Below, piece after piece: positions 32,947-44,116 of a stretch of 64,000 bases of DNA. The DNA comes from Aphelenchoides besseyi (taxonomy: Eukaryota > Nematoda > Chromadorea > Rhabditida > Aphelenchoididae), in contig JAMPIQ010000002.1 of NCBI GenBank assembly GCA_024699855.1, positions 17,484,001-17,548,000 of the forward strand. Direction: 5' to 3'. The notes under the pieces are model-generated. The model worked only from the letters and a program-made list of their open reading frames with translations, was not told the origin of the DNA and made no database searches. How positions within the stretch are numbered: the first letter of the stretch is position 1; the number at the start of each line of letters is the position of its first letter. The position numbers and the translations under genes were made by a program.

Positions 32947-34399
32947 GCAATGTGTACAATTCTCGAATCGCTTTAATAATCGTTGGTTGCGGTAATCTTT
33001 TTTACTGAATAAACTTTCACAACTTTGTCGAAGAACGAGGGCAATCGGACTAGTTGATTGCAAACGAAAAGCATAGCTAAAAAATAAAACCAGTGGATGA
33101 GAAGTAACTTCGTTACCAGCCGCTTTAGTATTTGGGTCTTTTATTGGCCATTAAAAAACTGAAGGCAACACCTGCTGTTCGATTGAATGAGCGCGTCCGT
33201 GTGGTAGTTCGAAAAACTTCATATTAGTCTTCATTTGCTTATTAAATACAAACACAATTTAGCCACGCGTTTGGCAATCAACACACAAGTCTTTCAGTGC
33301 GTAGACTATTTTCCAACAGAAGATTGACTTTTTCGTTCAATTGAATGTTCGTGGCAATTGCTGGTGCTCTCAGTTTTCCGTTCCTTGTTTCTGTGACTCG
33401 ATTTGAACGTTTGGCCATTCGTTGCGGCAGCAGTGTGTCGTGTGATCGACGTACAGTTGGACGTGTTTTGGGCATTCAGAATGAAACACAACGTTGGTTT
33501 GTGTACTATTTCAAACTAGAACTTCTAATATGGTTCCTTCGAATATTCTTCTTCTTCTATGCCCTCGATCTTTTGGTGATGAATTTTAATAAACGTGTTC
33601 TCGAAGCTATCGACGATTACTTTTGATTCTCCTGAGCCTATCGTTTAGTTGACTTCTGAATAAACGAATTTGTTGCTTCGACCGAATGCTTTCAAATCAA
33701 TAAGTGCAAGTTAATTTTGCTAATATTAAGCTTCGGCACCGAAAAGAAAACTAAGACCACTAATATAAAGCTAACGTTTAACGAATTAGAGACTAATAAT
33801 CACATTTTCCCCGACCTTTTAAGTATCGAATTTTCTTGTCATTGGAAGAGTGAAATGAGCGTTAAGGGGTGTTATCAGTTTTTGTCTTTGTACATTCGAT
33901 TTGATCAGCCCCACGTCAACAAACTTGGCGAAAGGCAAACTATTGAGTCAGTTCATTTTCTTGCGAGATTCCACAGAATTCATGTTTACAATAACAATCG
34001 AAATATGCCCGCTAAACAAGCCGACTTGACGACACACAAGCAAGTAAAACACACAGTAAACTTACTACAATCATCCGAGCTTTCAACAACCACAACAACG
34101 ATACCGATGGTATGTATATTCAATGACCAGACGGCGCGTTTCCGGAGATCGAAAACAGTGATCTCGAAATTCTATTCTTCGGATTTCTTACTGTTCTTAA
34201 GATTGACAAGCACATTATGCGAAGCATGTAGACACCAAATGGGCCATTATACAACCACTCACTACTAAGCTTTGATGAACAACACATACACAGAAAAAGC
34301 TTAGATTCGAGTTTGCCTTTTGAACTATAAGACCGCTTAAAACTCATTGCTTCAATAGCAAATTGTACGCAGTTTGTATTTATATAATAATCAGTAGAA
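32947..34399. other. Gene-poor stretch
   Basis: Contains a 183-codon open frame at 33717-34268 (+) that begins with TTG and has no domain, and a hydrophobic 93-codon frame at 33345-33626 (+) with no supporting splice context. Neither is promoted to a gene. Confidence 0.3.
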
Positions 34400-35060
34400 G
34401 CAGTTGATTTGAAAATTTAACAGAAAAGAATGTCAACCATCAGATGTTAACCTCCGAGAGATGCCAACTTCCCTTGACTACAACTCGTGAACTAGTGACT
34501 GTAGCAATGTGTAATTAACAGAACAATAATAAACACTACTAAACTTAAAACCCTGTGAATATCGCGGGAAGCCAATCAGCCAGAGAGCTAAAACACACAA
34601 CACCCCCTCTTCCCTTGTATGACACGTCCATCGCGCAAATCGATGTAGTTCGGAGATTTTGGCACCAACTAGTGCGCATATTACATTGATAGAAAGTCCA
34701 AAAGACTGGCTATTCAACGAGTTCAAACTTGTAGCCATCGGATAACTGAGAGAGAAATGAGAGCTCTTTAAAGCTGAACAATCTGTCAAAAATCGTCCAA
34801 AATTGCAAAAGTTTGTGCAGCTCTTCCTGCTGATAGCAGCAAACTCTAATTTGGCACACTTGTTAAAAAGGTTAGAAGATTATCACCCGAAAACTTTGAT
34901 GAACTGAAGTTGATCGGGAGCAGAATTACAATCAAAAATATACTCAAAAATCGTCCAAGGTTGAATACCTCACTTCGACTATGAGACTGTTTGACATCGA
35001 TTCTTATTGTGCTAAATAACATGAACCGTGTAATTTTGTGTATTAGTACAAGAGTTTGGT
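34400..35060 (-). mobile_element. Dispersed repeat family, copy 2 (reverse orientation)
   Basis: Nearly the reverse complement of 47948-48610 over about 600 bases. For example TCAACCTTGGACGATTTTTG at 48045-48064 corresponds to AAAAATCGTCCAAGGTTGA at about 34950, and CAATCAGCCAGAGAGC at 34576 mirrors GCTCTCTGGCTGATTG in the other copy. Copies 2 and 3 are much closer to each other than to copy 1, so their transposition or duplication is recent. The open frame at 34478-34789 (-) belongs to the repeat. Confidence 0.8.
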
Positions 35061-35459
35061 TTATAAGTACATTTAATCGAATGTCAACTTTGAGACTTTA
35101 ACTCAAAAGTCGTAGTGCAAGAGACAAACTTGCTAACTTTGGACTTTGTCAGCTGGTGATTGTAAAGACTTCTATTAATACATGTACTTATGAACTATAA
35201 CCTGTGTAAACATCAATAAATCCGATCAGCCATAAGCAACCTATGAACTTGATTTGCGGTCACTAAGCTTTTAGTGATTATGAATACTTGTTTAAAAACG
35301 GACTTTTGCTGGGAAAACTAAATTGAAGAGTTGTCTTTCAAGTCTATCCATTAGTTATTGGTTTATTAGGTCATATTATTAACATCAAAATGAGATCAAG
35401 ATATGAGAGAAATCGCAACAGAAAGACAGCGATTACACGTAATCCAACAGCCAACATTT

Positions 35460-35851
35460 TCACCACAAACTCCACAGTTTTTTGTTCGTTTTCAGTGATT
35501 TCAACTTTCCACTGCAAATGCAACACGGCATTCCGGTCGCCGTAATCATACACGTCATTTCGTCTGTATCGTAAGCATCGCAGTCCATCAGTTCGATGTG
35601 CTCGCAGCGAACTGAAAATCATCAATTAGATTAACGTTTGCAGGCTCATGTTCCCAACCTGTTTCGATGACCGCATCTGCAATTGAACGAGACCGTCTCC
35701 GAGTGACCATACTCTTTATTCGATAGAACAATTTCTGATTGTGCTCACTTGGTGGACTCAAAACCTCGTTGGGAGAACTGAAATCTTCTGATTGCTGATC
35801 GAATACAGACTTTCCAACCTTTCGCTTCTTCCGAATTTGATCGTCTTCCAA
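35460..35851 (-). CDS. Small cysteine-containing protein, unrecognised, 5' end uncertain
   Basis: Two exons are inferred. The first encodes EDDQIRKKRKVGKSVFDQQS, a basic patch resembling a nuclear localisation signal, then a serine/proline-rich segment and RRRSRSIADAVIET. The second, after a 48-nt intron (GTTGGG...TTTTCAG), encodes VRCEHIELMDCDAYDTDEMT, then CMITATGMPCCICSGKLKS, and ends KKLWSLW. The phase joins exactly, and the second exon alone would not be open at the start. Clustered cysteines (CEH, DCD, TCM, CCIC) hint at metal binding. No in-frame ATG precedes the first exon within the open stretch, so a 5' exon is missing from this model. No family was recognised. Confidence 0.4.
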
Positions 35852-37461
35852 ACGAAATTTGGCGGCACATCAACGGCATTCGCTGTTCTTTGCACGAGAA
35901 ACACTACAAGAAATATACCAAAAACTGAACGAATCGATGACTTTGGATTCCATCAAAAAACTAACCGTGCATTAAGTACCGTCTTATAGCAACAAACTGA
36001 GATAAAGTGTTTATAGGCAGAATTGAAGTACGGTATGCAAGTTGATTGCTATTTAAAAATTTTCTACGATTCAATCGTTCTATCAACCTCTAATGTCGGG
36101 ACCCTACAACACTCGATTTGATTAGTTAGTTCATTGACAAGCGTGTATTAATCACGAAGAACACTGATGATCGTCAACATGAGGTGAAGAATAGTAGAAG
36201 GGAAAAATAAGCTTAAGAATTTGCTTAAGAATCTTTTCGGAAAGGCGGAGACTTCTGATGAGCAGTCGACGTAAAATGAGGTATGGAAATTTGTTGTAAA
36301 TAGTAAGCGATCTTAACGAAGAAGTTTAAAGCGACGGTCACGTCGTTTGAGTTCGACGATATTTTTTGATTTCTCCGTTTCGTTGACGAGTTCGTTCGTT
36401 TGATCAGTGATCCGGTGGAGTCAACGATGGTGAGCAGGCATGAAACAAGTCCTCATCACGAGTTTATTCATTTCGATCATTTTAGTGGAATTCCGATGAG
36501 TTTCGCGTTGTAATTCTGTTGAGTGTCCTGGTAGGCTAATTCGCCCAAAAGCGCTTCTCAATTTCACACCAACGACCCGTTGGGTGTAGGAATTGGGAGG
36601 TTAAAACAGTTGCAAAATTTTCCGGTTCACGACTATTTTTGGCGCTTGACGTCTCCGGCAATGAGGTTCACGTCAAATTCTGCGCTTACTCTCCACACAA
36701 CTTTTTTTGCGTTCGATTCTTGCAGACGCACGATTTTACTGCAAAAACAAGCGAAACTCCTACGGAGCAAGAAAAAACGTCGCGCACGTTTGTCACGTTC
36801 TCGACCACCGTTTTTGTGAACGTCATGACGCGTCTCAATTTTTTCACAACCCCAAAGAGGAAAACACGAAATTTCGGAATGACGCATTTTAATGAGAAAA
36901 CCTACGATTTTACTGTAAACTAATTGCACGCTTCGAAGACCACAAAGCTCTCTGTTATCCAATGTAACTGATCGTATTGTTTGTTATCCTATGGAAAGAA
37001 GGTCAACAGTCCAAAACGAGTAGGCTACGGATGAGCAACAGTAACTCGTGACCGTTGAGTTTGTTGAAATAATCGGAAAGCTCCACATCATAAAGTCAAC
37101 AACCACGGAACGGTGAGTTCGAATGCGAAGTTGCGAACATGTGTTACGCAAAAATGAGCAGCGACCAAACCCACGGTCAATTTGCACATCTTCGCTGCAC
37201 ATGACTCATCAAAATGAAACAAACGTTGTGGTCAGTAACGCGATTCAATACGAGAAACACTCCCACGCTTCTTCGATGAGACGTTCCGATTACAATAGCC
37301 GATGATCTCATAACATAATTGCATTTATTTCTTCCCTTAAATAGCAAATAGACAATCAATTAATTCAAATGACAGAAATATGGTTCGTGATTTAAGCGAG
37401 AAGTAGTTACTGAGTTCAAGCTAATTACTAACGAAACAAGAATCTTTACAAAAACGTGAGG
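35852..37461. other. Intergenic region
   Basis: About 1.6 kb without a supported gene. A CpG-rich, stop-poor segment near 36,580-36,920 produces overlapping open frames on both strands with no domain. It could contain the missing 5' exon of the small cysteine gene. No RNA or repeat was recognised. Confidence 0.3.
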
Positions 37462-38051
37462 TTAATTCAAAGGTGCCAAAATGTCTTCGTAACGGAATAG
37501 CTCAAAAATAAGAGAATTGTGAGGTAGAGAATAGGTGACGCTGAGATGATTAGGAATAAGAAAACGATCACCGATTCGAAGAGTTTGTGGCCCATCGGAA
37601 TCTACGTAGTGTTTTGGGCCAAGACCAACAATGACGCCTTCACATTGCAAGCCGACAGATCGACAGTTACGTACTTCTTCCGAAATGTGATTCATTTGAG
37701 AGCGTCGAATAGCCACAGTGTCACCGAGAAGTTGAATCTAAACAGACTCGTTCAATTAGCCTCATTTGGAGTTTTGAACTCACCTTAGTGATTAGACGCT
37801 TCGTAGACCGATCTCCGGAGCTATTGAATGACAGTTCTGACTGAATTGATGCGAAGTTACGTTCTTGTATGCTAGCAATTGACGATAATTGCGACCGCTC
37901 TCTTGAAATCCGTTGTTCCGCATTTCTATCAGAAGTCCTGAAAGCAAGTTAAGAACCCAGGAAATTGATCATACCTTACGACGTGACAATTAAACTTCTT
38001 CGCATTTTGATGATCTGTCCAGTGACGATGCCGTTGGCCGTTAAATTGCAT
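37462..38051 (-). CDS. Divergent GroES/chaperonin-10-fold protein
   Basis: About 167 residues from three exons, ATG at 38051 (MQFNGQRHRHWTDHQNAKKF), with introns of 38 and 46 nt joined in phase. Residues 1-76 are basic, serine-rich and unlike any domain I know. The C-terminal 90 residues follow the co-chaperonin fold in order: LLGDTVAIRRSQ matches the N-terminal strand (HDRVIVKRKE in GroES), CEGVIVGLGPK matches RGEVLAVGNG, LRIGDRFLIPN matches VKVGDIVIFND, and the terminal FELFRYEDILAPLN matches VLIMSESDILAIVE. The mobile-loop region that contacts GroEL lacks the usual hydrophobic triplet. Canonical mitochondrial Cpn10 is about 100 residues and highly conserved, so this is a paralogue or repurposed relative. 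It is downstream of QNG1 on the same strand, 370 bp away. Confidence 0.55.
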
Positions 38052-38418
38052 TTTGAATGCTGATTGTTGTTGCCGGTTTAAAGACAAACACTCATTCCTT
38101 GACCTTCACAGTCGCATTGACTATGGACATAGCTCTGAAAACGGCAAATCAAGACACGTATTTTGGTAGTGAAAAGATCACAAATACGCGGCTAAAAGCG
38201 ACCAAGTTGGCGGAGAAACTGAGGTAAAAGAATGGAAATTCCACTCAATATCCAGTTAGGACGTTGTTTTGTCTACGCGGGCTATCACTACTGAACAATA
38301 GTGTCAGAGATGGGAAGCCAATTTGAACTTGCGAACGCAGAAAAGATAGACCGCTACCGTACATTTAATTATTCAAACAAGCTTGTTATATAATAATTTA
38401 ATAGAAACTATAAGTTAA
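38052..38418. other. Intergenic spacer between two minus-strand genes
   Basis: About 370 bases holding the QNG1 3' flank and the presumed promoter of the GroES-like gene. Nothing else was recognised. Confidence 0.35.
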
Positions 38419-40112
38419 CTAGTAGAACCATGTTACAACGGCGTGATGCGGAATCGAATTCTCAACTTCGACGGCGTGTTCGCGTCGATAAAGCCAGAGA
38501 AAGACGTCGATATCAGCGTTGTTGATACTTCGTTTCAGTTCGCCACGTTCGTCGCAAAGATGTTGAACTTCACTTGTAATTTTCTTAAACAATAGAAATA
38601 ATTGTTTACGAATTCAAGCGCGGTTACCTGAACTGCGTAGATTGAAAGACCGCGAATTGCGGTTTCGTACTTGTGACCGTGGGGCAACGTTTTGAACTGT
38701 AATAACCGTTTCTTTAGCTTTTCATTGTATTCCAAGACACCCATATGATAGAGAACTTGCGGGACTCGGTAGTCAGCGAACATTGTCAGTGTGCTAAATC
38801 GAAGTGTTCATCTCAAAAATTGAAGGAAACTCACTCAATGTCTCTGAACTTCACGTACGGAACGGTCGGATCGTTTTTTAACGCGCTATAAATGTCAGCA
38901 GCAAAGATCTGAGCTCGTTTTAAGAACATGACTTTAAACGAAACTTTGTGTTTGCAAGAATCAAACATACGGGTTTTGCCTTCAAACTGAGAGCTATCGC
39001 GAAAACTGCTAAAGTCACGAACCAACAACTGAATAAGACGTTGAGCACTTCCATCAGCTGCCTTCAACAAATTTAATACTAAACCATCGTATTTCTGAAA
39101 CAAAACGTAAGAACAAATCTGGAAAAAAGACTTCACTCTAACGATTACATTGCCCGCCTCGTTGATCGCCTTTAGTCGCAAATGCATCAAAGGTAACTTG
39201 TCGACTAAAATAAAAAATTAATCGAAAATTTTTATGTTTACTTACCAAACAGCTGTTTACAATCTTGCATCGTCATTTTCTGCCAACAATGTGGATCGAG
39301 AACGGCATATTGGCCGGCATCAATCGCGTGTTTCATTAATGCGGCTGCCGAATAGTAGCCCGTGTATTCTTTCCCGTCGTATTCAACACCACCTCCAGCC
39401 GAACTCCAGAACGCAAAATTGATCGTATCAGCGAGCATAACCCTAACAAACGAAATAAATTCTCAACCTCTGTTCAATTCACCATCTTGCTTGCTGTTCA
39501 GCGTTGTCGAATTTTGGGTGAAGAACGTGGGCGTGAAATTCCAATTTCTCTAGAGACTCTTTCTTTGTTGCGCTATAGACCTAAAAGCAATGATCTTAAA
39601 GTTGAACTCAACACAATTTCTTATACAAAATTCTTTCACACTCGGGACAAGCGATCAACTCACCCAAATTTATTGAGCAGTCGATAACACATTGGTTCCA
39701 GAAAAGAAGAAGCAATGCTTAAAGACACTACTTGAAATGTACTAAAACATGATCTCATGCGATTCGTTGGCAGTCAAATATGTCCTCGCATTCACACACA
39801 ACTCCTCACAATAAGGGATTTCTACGCAAACTCCCGACCAAATACGGAACCCAAAAACTCACCAGTTCGGCCGTTTCCAGAACTTTTTGTTCGTTGATTT
39901 GCACTAGATCTGTGTGATCGGCCACAAACTTCCCAACATCATAGGGCCAAAGCAAATTCTCGAGATCTAGAATCAAGTTCCGAAACAATTGAATTCCACT
40001 CACCAAATTTTTCCGATATGTCCATTTCATTTTCTGGCAACTTAAACGGACGATCAATCGCGTCGCCAACCGCGTCCCAATCCGATTTAGAGCACGTCTT
40101 GAAGATGCTCAT
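38419..40112 (-). CDS. Queuosine 5'-phosphate N-glycosylase/hydrolase (QNG1, C9orf64/DUF2419 family)
   Basis: Queuine-salvage enzyme that releases the base queuine from queuosine nucleotides so it can be put into tRNA. The model starts at 40112 (MSIFKTCSKSDWDAVGDAID), adding an N-terminal segment of about 38 residues before the family core. Core landmarks in order: PYDVGKFVADHTDLVQIN, ARWVMLADTINFAFW, VEYDGKEYTGYYSAAALMK, IDAGQYAVLDPHCW, DGSAQRLIQLLVRDFSSFRD, FLKRAQIFAADIY, TMFADYRVPQVLYHMGVLEY, IRGLSIYAVQ, and the terminal INNADIDVFLWLYRREHA with IPHHAV. All exons join in phase with short introns, except one near 39590-39860 (about 270 nt). The C-terminal IDVFLWLYRR and IPHH are typical of the family. 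The gene is complete, and activity should be retained unless a catalytic residue is altered, which I did not verify residue by residue. Confidence 0.88.
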
Positions 40113-40302
40113 TTCGCCGACTACCAACCCTCAATTCCGTTTCCAAAGTTACAAGAACCATCTACTCGATGGCTCCAAGATATTACATTTTATTACAACA
40201 ATATCGATTTTCTTGGGACAAACGGTTTTCTCCGAGACTCTTAAGTGTATTTGCATTTAATTAAACAAATGTACATTATGAATGTGAGCATACGGAAAGT
40301 AT

Positions 40303-41957
40303 TCAAAATACAAACGAACAAACGATCACAAGCATGTAAATCAAAGTGAAGAACGCGAACGTAAGGTTATTGATCGTATGTGCGATTCGTGAGTAGACGC
40401 CACTATTTGACTCTTGAGCATCTTTGGAGTCCATTGAAGGCATTGGCAAGAAGTTCTCCACGAATCCGACAAACCGATTGATCAGATGCGGTGGTGGAAT
40501 GTTTGAAGTGGACTGCGAGATTTTGCGTAGCAAAAGACTTACGATGAAAAGAAAGCACGTAATAACTAAATTGAAACCGGCATATTTAACTAAACACGCA
40601 CTGTTAGCTAATGTCTATTGAAGCACAGGACTTACGAATTGTTGGAGTTGAGTTCGTAAAGGCTGGTAGTCGTGTGTTGATCATAGTTAGTGATAGGATC
40701 TGCGAGACCACACTGAACGCCAAAACCGTTGGTTGAATCTTTGAAAGTTGGAAGAGAACGGAACTCAATGTTAGTGCTGTGTTCACCAACGCGGGAATCA
40801 GCATTTCGGTTATATAGAAAACGGCGTTTCGTTTAATGTTAATACACAACTCGCAGTTGTTGGTTTGAACATCGAAAGGATTTGAATGCCAGTCTGTGCC
40901 GAGAATTTGAATTACGTACTTACTGTCCTGAAAATTAAACTGTCAAGTGAGCTCCCAAGAACACCGACCGTGAGTTCCATGTCTTCGACTGTCCAACCGG
41001 TGAGATGAGTTTCTGCGATTGACTCACGACGTCGATTTTTGACCTCCGGCGACACAACGAATCGAACCGAAAAGTAACGTTTGTCGTCGAATTTGTAGCA
41101 AATTCGTTGGTAATCGTTCGGATACGATTGACTGAGAAATTAAAAGATAAGAATTGATTTCATTAGTCGAACTTACTATTCGAAGTGATATGGTGCGTTG
41201 AAAGAGAAATCAGACCACAGGTAGATTTGCCTTTGAAATTTTTTGTTAATAACCATACGCTGATTTCATACCCCGTATAGTTGGCTGCCAGAACTTTGCT
41301 GCTGATTGTTCCCGGCGAATTGCTTGGACTGAAAACTTGGCAATAAGAAAGAAGAGTTCCGTTGGGACGTACGAATTGATTTGCAGCAATTGCGGTGTCC
41401 ATATTTGAATCCAATAGAAATTGAGCCAACTAATTCCCCATTGGTCTTTGTCCCAAGTGATTTTTGCGTCGTTCCACGACATAACCATACGACCGAACAC
41501 ACGGACGGTTTGTTTTGACTCGTCCTAAATTCTATTAGATAATTGAACTTTTACGCCTACTTACGATTTCAATGTGATTTAATCGTACACTCTCGATGGT
41601 CACGATTTTGGTTCCGTTGGTCGTTGAGTTATCGTAATTGGCCGTCAAATTGGAACGCAGCTTCCACGCCCGATCACCGCCCTGACAACTCTGACACGAA
41701 CGACGACAGTTGGCCATCATCCTTAAAGCACATCAGACAGTTTGTTTCAGGTCATCTATTCATTACCAGACGGCGTTCGACTGGCATTCTCCTTGACTGG
41801 CCCACAACGCACACTTGGCATCCGAATCGACGCACGACGCCTGACTACTAGCTTCTTCGGCACATACTGAAAAAACTGATTAGCGAATATCATGGACATA
41901 CAAACCTGAGAACAGATAATAGACAGTTACTGTAAGTGCGAAGACGAACCAATTCAT
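40303..41957 (-). CDS. Cys-loop receptor subunit with an N-terminal ShKT domain
   Basis: Nicotinic-superfamily channel subunit, extracellular ligand-binding domain plus four helices. A signal peptide starts at 41957 (MNWFVFALTVTVYYLFS). Residues about 28-63 form a ShKT module: CVDSDAKCALWASQGEC...NAVWMMANCRRSCQSC, all six cysteines present. The ligand domain follows: VFGRMVMSWNDAKITWDKDQ, IWTPQLLQI, then YPNDYQRICYKF at the Cys-loop. The helices are M1 VFYITEMLIPALVNTALTLS, M2 LAFSVVSQILSLTMINTRLP, M3 YAGFNLVITCFLFIVSLLL and M4 LTFAFFTLIYMLVIVCSFVF at the extreme C-terminus. Frame changes are resolved by introns of 38-45 nt, including GTACGT...TTTTCAG near 41385-41335. The first cysteine of the Cys-loop is replaced (aromatic or histidine at that position). 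The gene starts 2.2 kb from the divergent prolyl hydroxylase gene. Confidence 0.82.
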
Positions 41958-44116
41958 TCGTTTCGGTTTGAGGCTCAAACAAAAATTATTGGAAAGTCTT
42001 GTTATTGAAACACGACTGAATCACGGTTTTCGAACCCTCGCCGTTGGAACAACAAAAGCGAATAGTCCGATCATGTTTTTGTCGACCACCAACGGATCTT
42101 TCGAGTTGTCAACGAATTGTAACACGCGCCCGATCATCAACTCTGTTGGATTCACGAGCTGCATGGACGAACAAAAAAACATTCCGACAAGAAGCCGTTA
42201 GGTCAACTGATCGACTTCACTCACACACTTGCGCGGAACAAGATTGCATGTTCAATCCGGATTGAACCGGGATCGAGAGGGAGACTGAAAAGTCTCGTCC
42301 TTCTCTCTCTTCATCAATCTAATCTCCGCTCCATCATCAGCGAAAATCGGTTCGACGACATTGAAAGTGAGATTCGAAAGCGACATTAACCAAAAAAAAC
42401 AAAATCGATTTATCAGCGACGCCGAAAGTTGTTGCTTCTCGTGTGAAAGAACTTAATTGGCAACGTGGGTTCGATTGAACGATTTCGAAGCAACTTTACG
42501 AACATACCAGAAACCTTCAAATGACCAACACATGGGATTTTCCTCGTCGAGGGCGAAGATGTGACAGTCAATTGAAACATCAATTAGCCACAAAAACGTG
42601 TACCCGTCATTCACGGGTAATTACTCGGCGCAATGATCGTAGACGGCAAATTGTTTTTGCACCAAAACAGTACGATCACTATAACGTCGTGTGCCATTTC
42701 GAACTTCAGCGGAGGGCCAATTCTGAAGTTCACTATGTTCATCAACTGAGCGTATGTCTGTTGACTAATAAGTTTAAATTATTCTCTATAAAATACGCTT
42801 TAAGTTTATGGTTGAGCTACGTAAATGTTCTAAGGTCATTGACAGTGATTAATAGCGATAATCATGCTTCTTTTTATTTCCCGACACTTTCAAATGCTGT
42901 TGAATTGAAGTTTGAAAGTAAACAAACGCAGAACCAACAGCTTGAAGACTTAAGCTCTTGTTGCAACAGTCAAAAGTGTTCTCGACAATTCGCGAGTACG
43001 ACTGCAGACCAAAGCTCACGCGGTAGAGTTACAATTGACGACAAGAAAACCCAAAGGTACGTTTCGTATTTACGTCGATTTGCGTCGTCGTCGTTTCTTC
43101 ACGTATTCGTAGTGTTTTCACGTCGTTTGCGTGCGTCGACGTTGCATTTTCTGCGCGTCTTTGCGCCGTTCACGTCAAACGTCTTCTATTTAAATCGATG
43201 TCGGATAGTGGGCGATTGACGTGTTGTGGTGCGGCGCACACGTAAACGAATCTCGAACGTCGTATTGAAGCGATTGTCTTAAGTTTCGTTCTTTTTTCTT
43301 TTATTCCTAGAATCTCGACGTTCTCAAACTGCTTTTCACTTCGGGAATTTCTTTTGCACACTCCAAAAAGTTCGCATCGACGCAAAGAGTACGTGGGTTT
43401 TGGGAGAAAATGCGGCGATTTCGATGCGACACCACGGGCGCTGTGGAAAGACGGAGGTTGAGCGTGTGGCGATTCAAATCACACAGCACTGCTCTTTTCC
43501 AATGGCACCGGCGGCCGAAGGGGTTTCGATTGAGTGGTCATAAAGACGAGAACTTTTTGTGGTCAATCAATTTTGCATTCTGTTGGCTGAAGATACCAAT
43601 TGACTGTTTATAGCCAATTGTTGGTTTGAAGATCAGTAGATTTGGTCGTCTTACTAACAACAACGATCTCGAACTAACTGATCGTCGTCTGAAGACGTTT
43701 GTCGGTCAATTTGCGACATCCTTTTGTGTTAGACCGTTCCACTTGCTCTCCTTTCAACGGGGTCAACAGAAGTTTTTGTTACTTGAAACTATACGCAAAA
43801 GTCATTTTCATTCGAATATCTTCGGATTATAATTCTATGATGTTTTTTTTTTGAAATTCGAGTCATCGAATTCTCACCGCTGATTAAGTATCGATGCATG
43901 GATTCGGAAGCGTTCGCATCAACTTTTCATTTGAACCAAAAGTTTAATGTCAACCCACGAACATCTCAGAGACACCTCGCTGACCCACCACCTTTGATTT
44001 ATTTTCGCTTTTGCCATCCCAGCGACGAACAGTTGACTTTTCTTTTCTGCAACTTTCTCGTTGCACTTCTTCGACGTTGTTGCGCTGACGTGTAATTCTT
44101 TTGTTTTGGCAGAAAA
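41958..44116. other. Intergenic region between divergent receptor and prolyl hydroxylase genes
   Basis: About 2.2 kb in which both promoters should lie. A 232-codon ATG-initiated open frame (42521-43219, +) has no domain, and its translation is dominated by arginine, serine and asparagine. CpG-rich runs such as CGTCGTCGTCG near 43,085 and TGCGTGCGTCGACG near 43,130 reduce stop density. A TTTTGGCAG acceptor-like site at 44112 sits directly before the hydroxylase ATG. Confidence 0.35.

Noticed and set aside
33717..34268. 183-codon open frame (+)
   Set aside because: TTG start, no domain, no supporting splice context, and runs toward a dispersed repeat.
41246..41500. Frameshift in the ShKT-type receptor near 41,385
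   Set aside because: An apparent change of frame is fully explained by a 44-nt intron with a GTACGT donor and a TTTTCAG acceptor, so no lesion is needed.
42521..43219. 232-codon ATG-initiated open frame (+)
   Set aside because: No domain or plausible protein composition; lies in the shared upstream region of two divergent genes and overlaps CpG-rich sequence.
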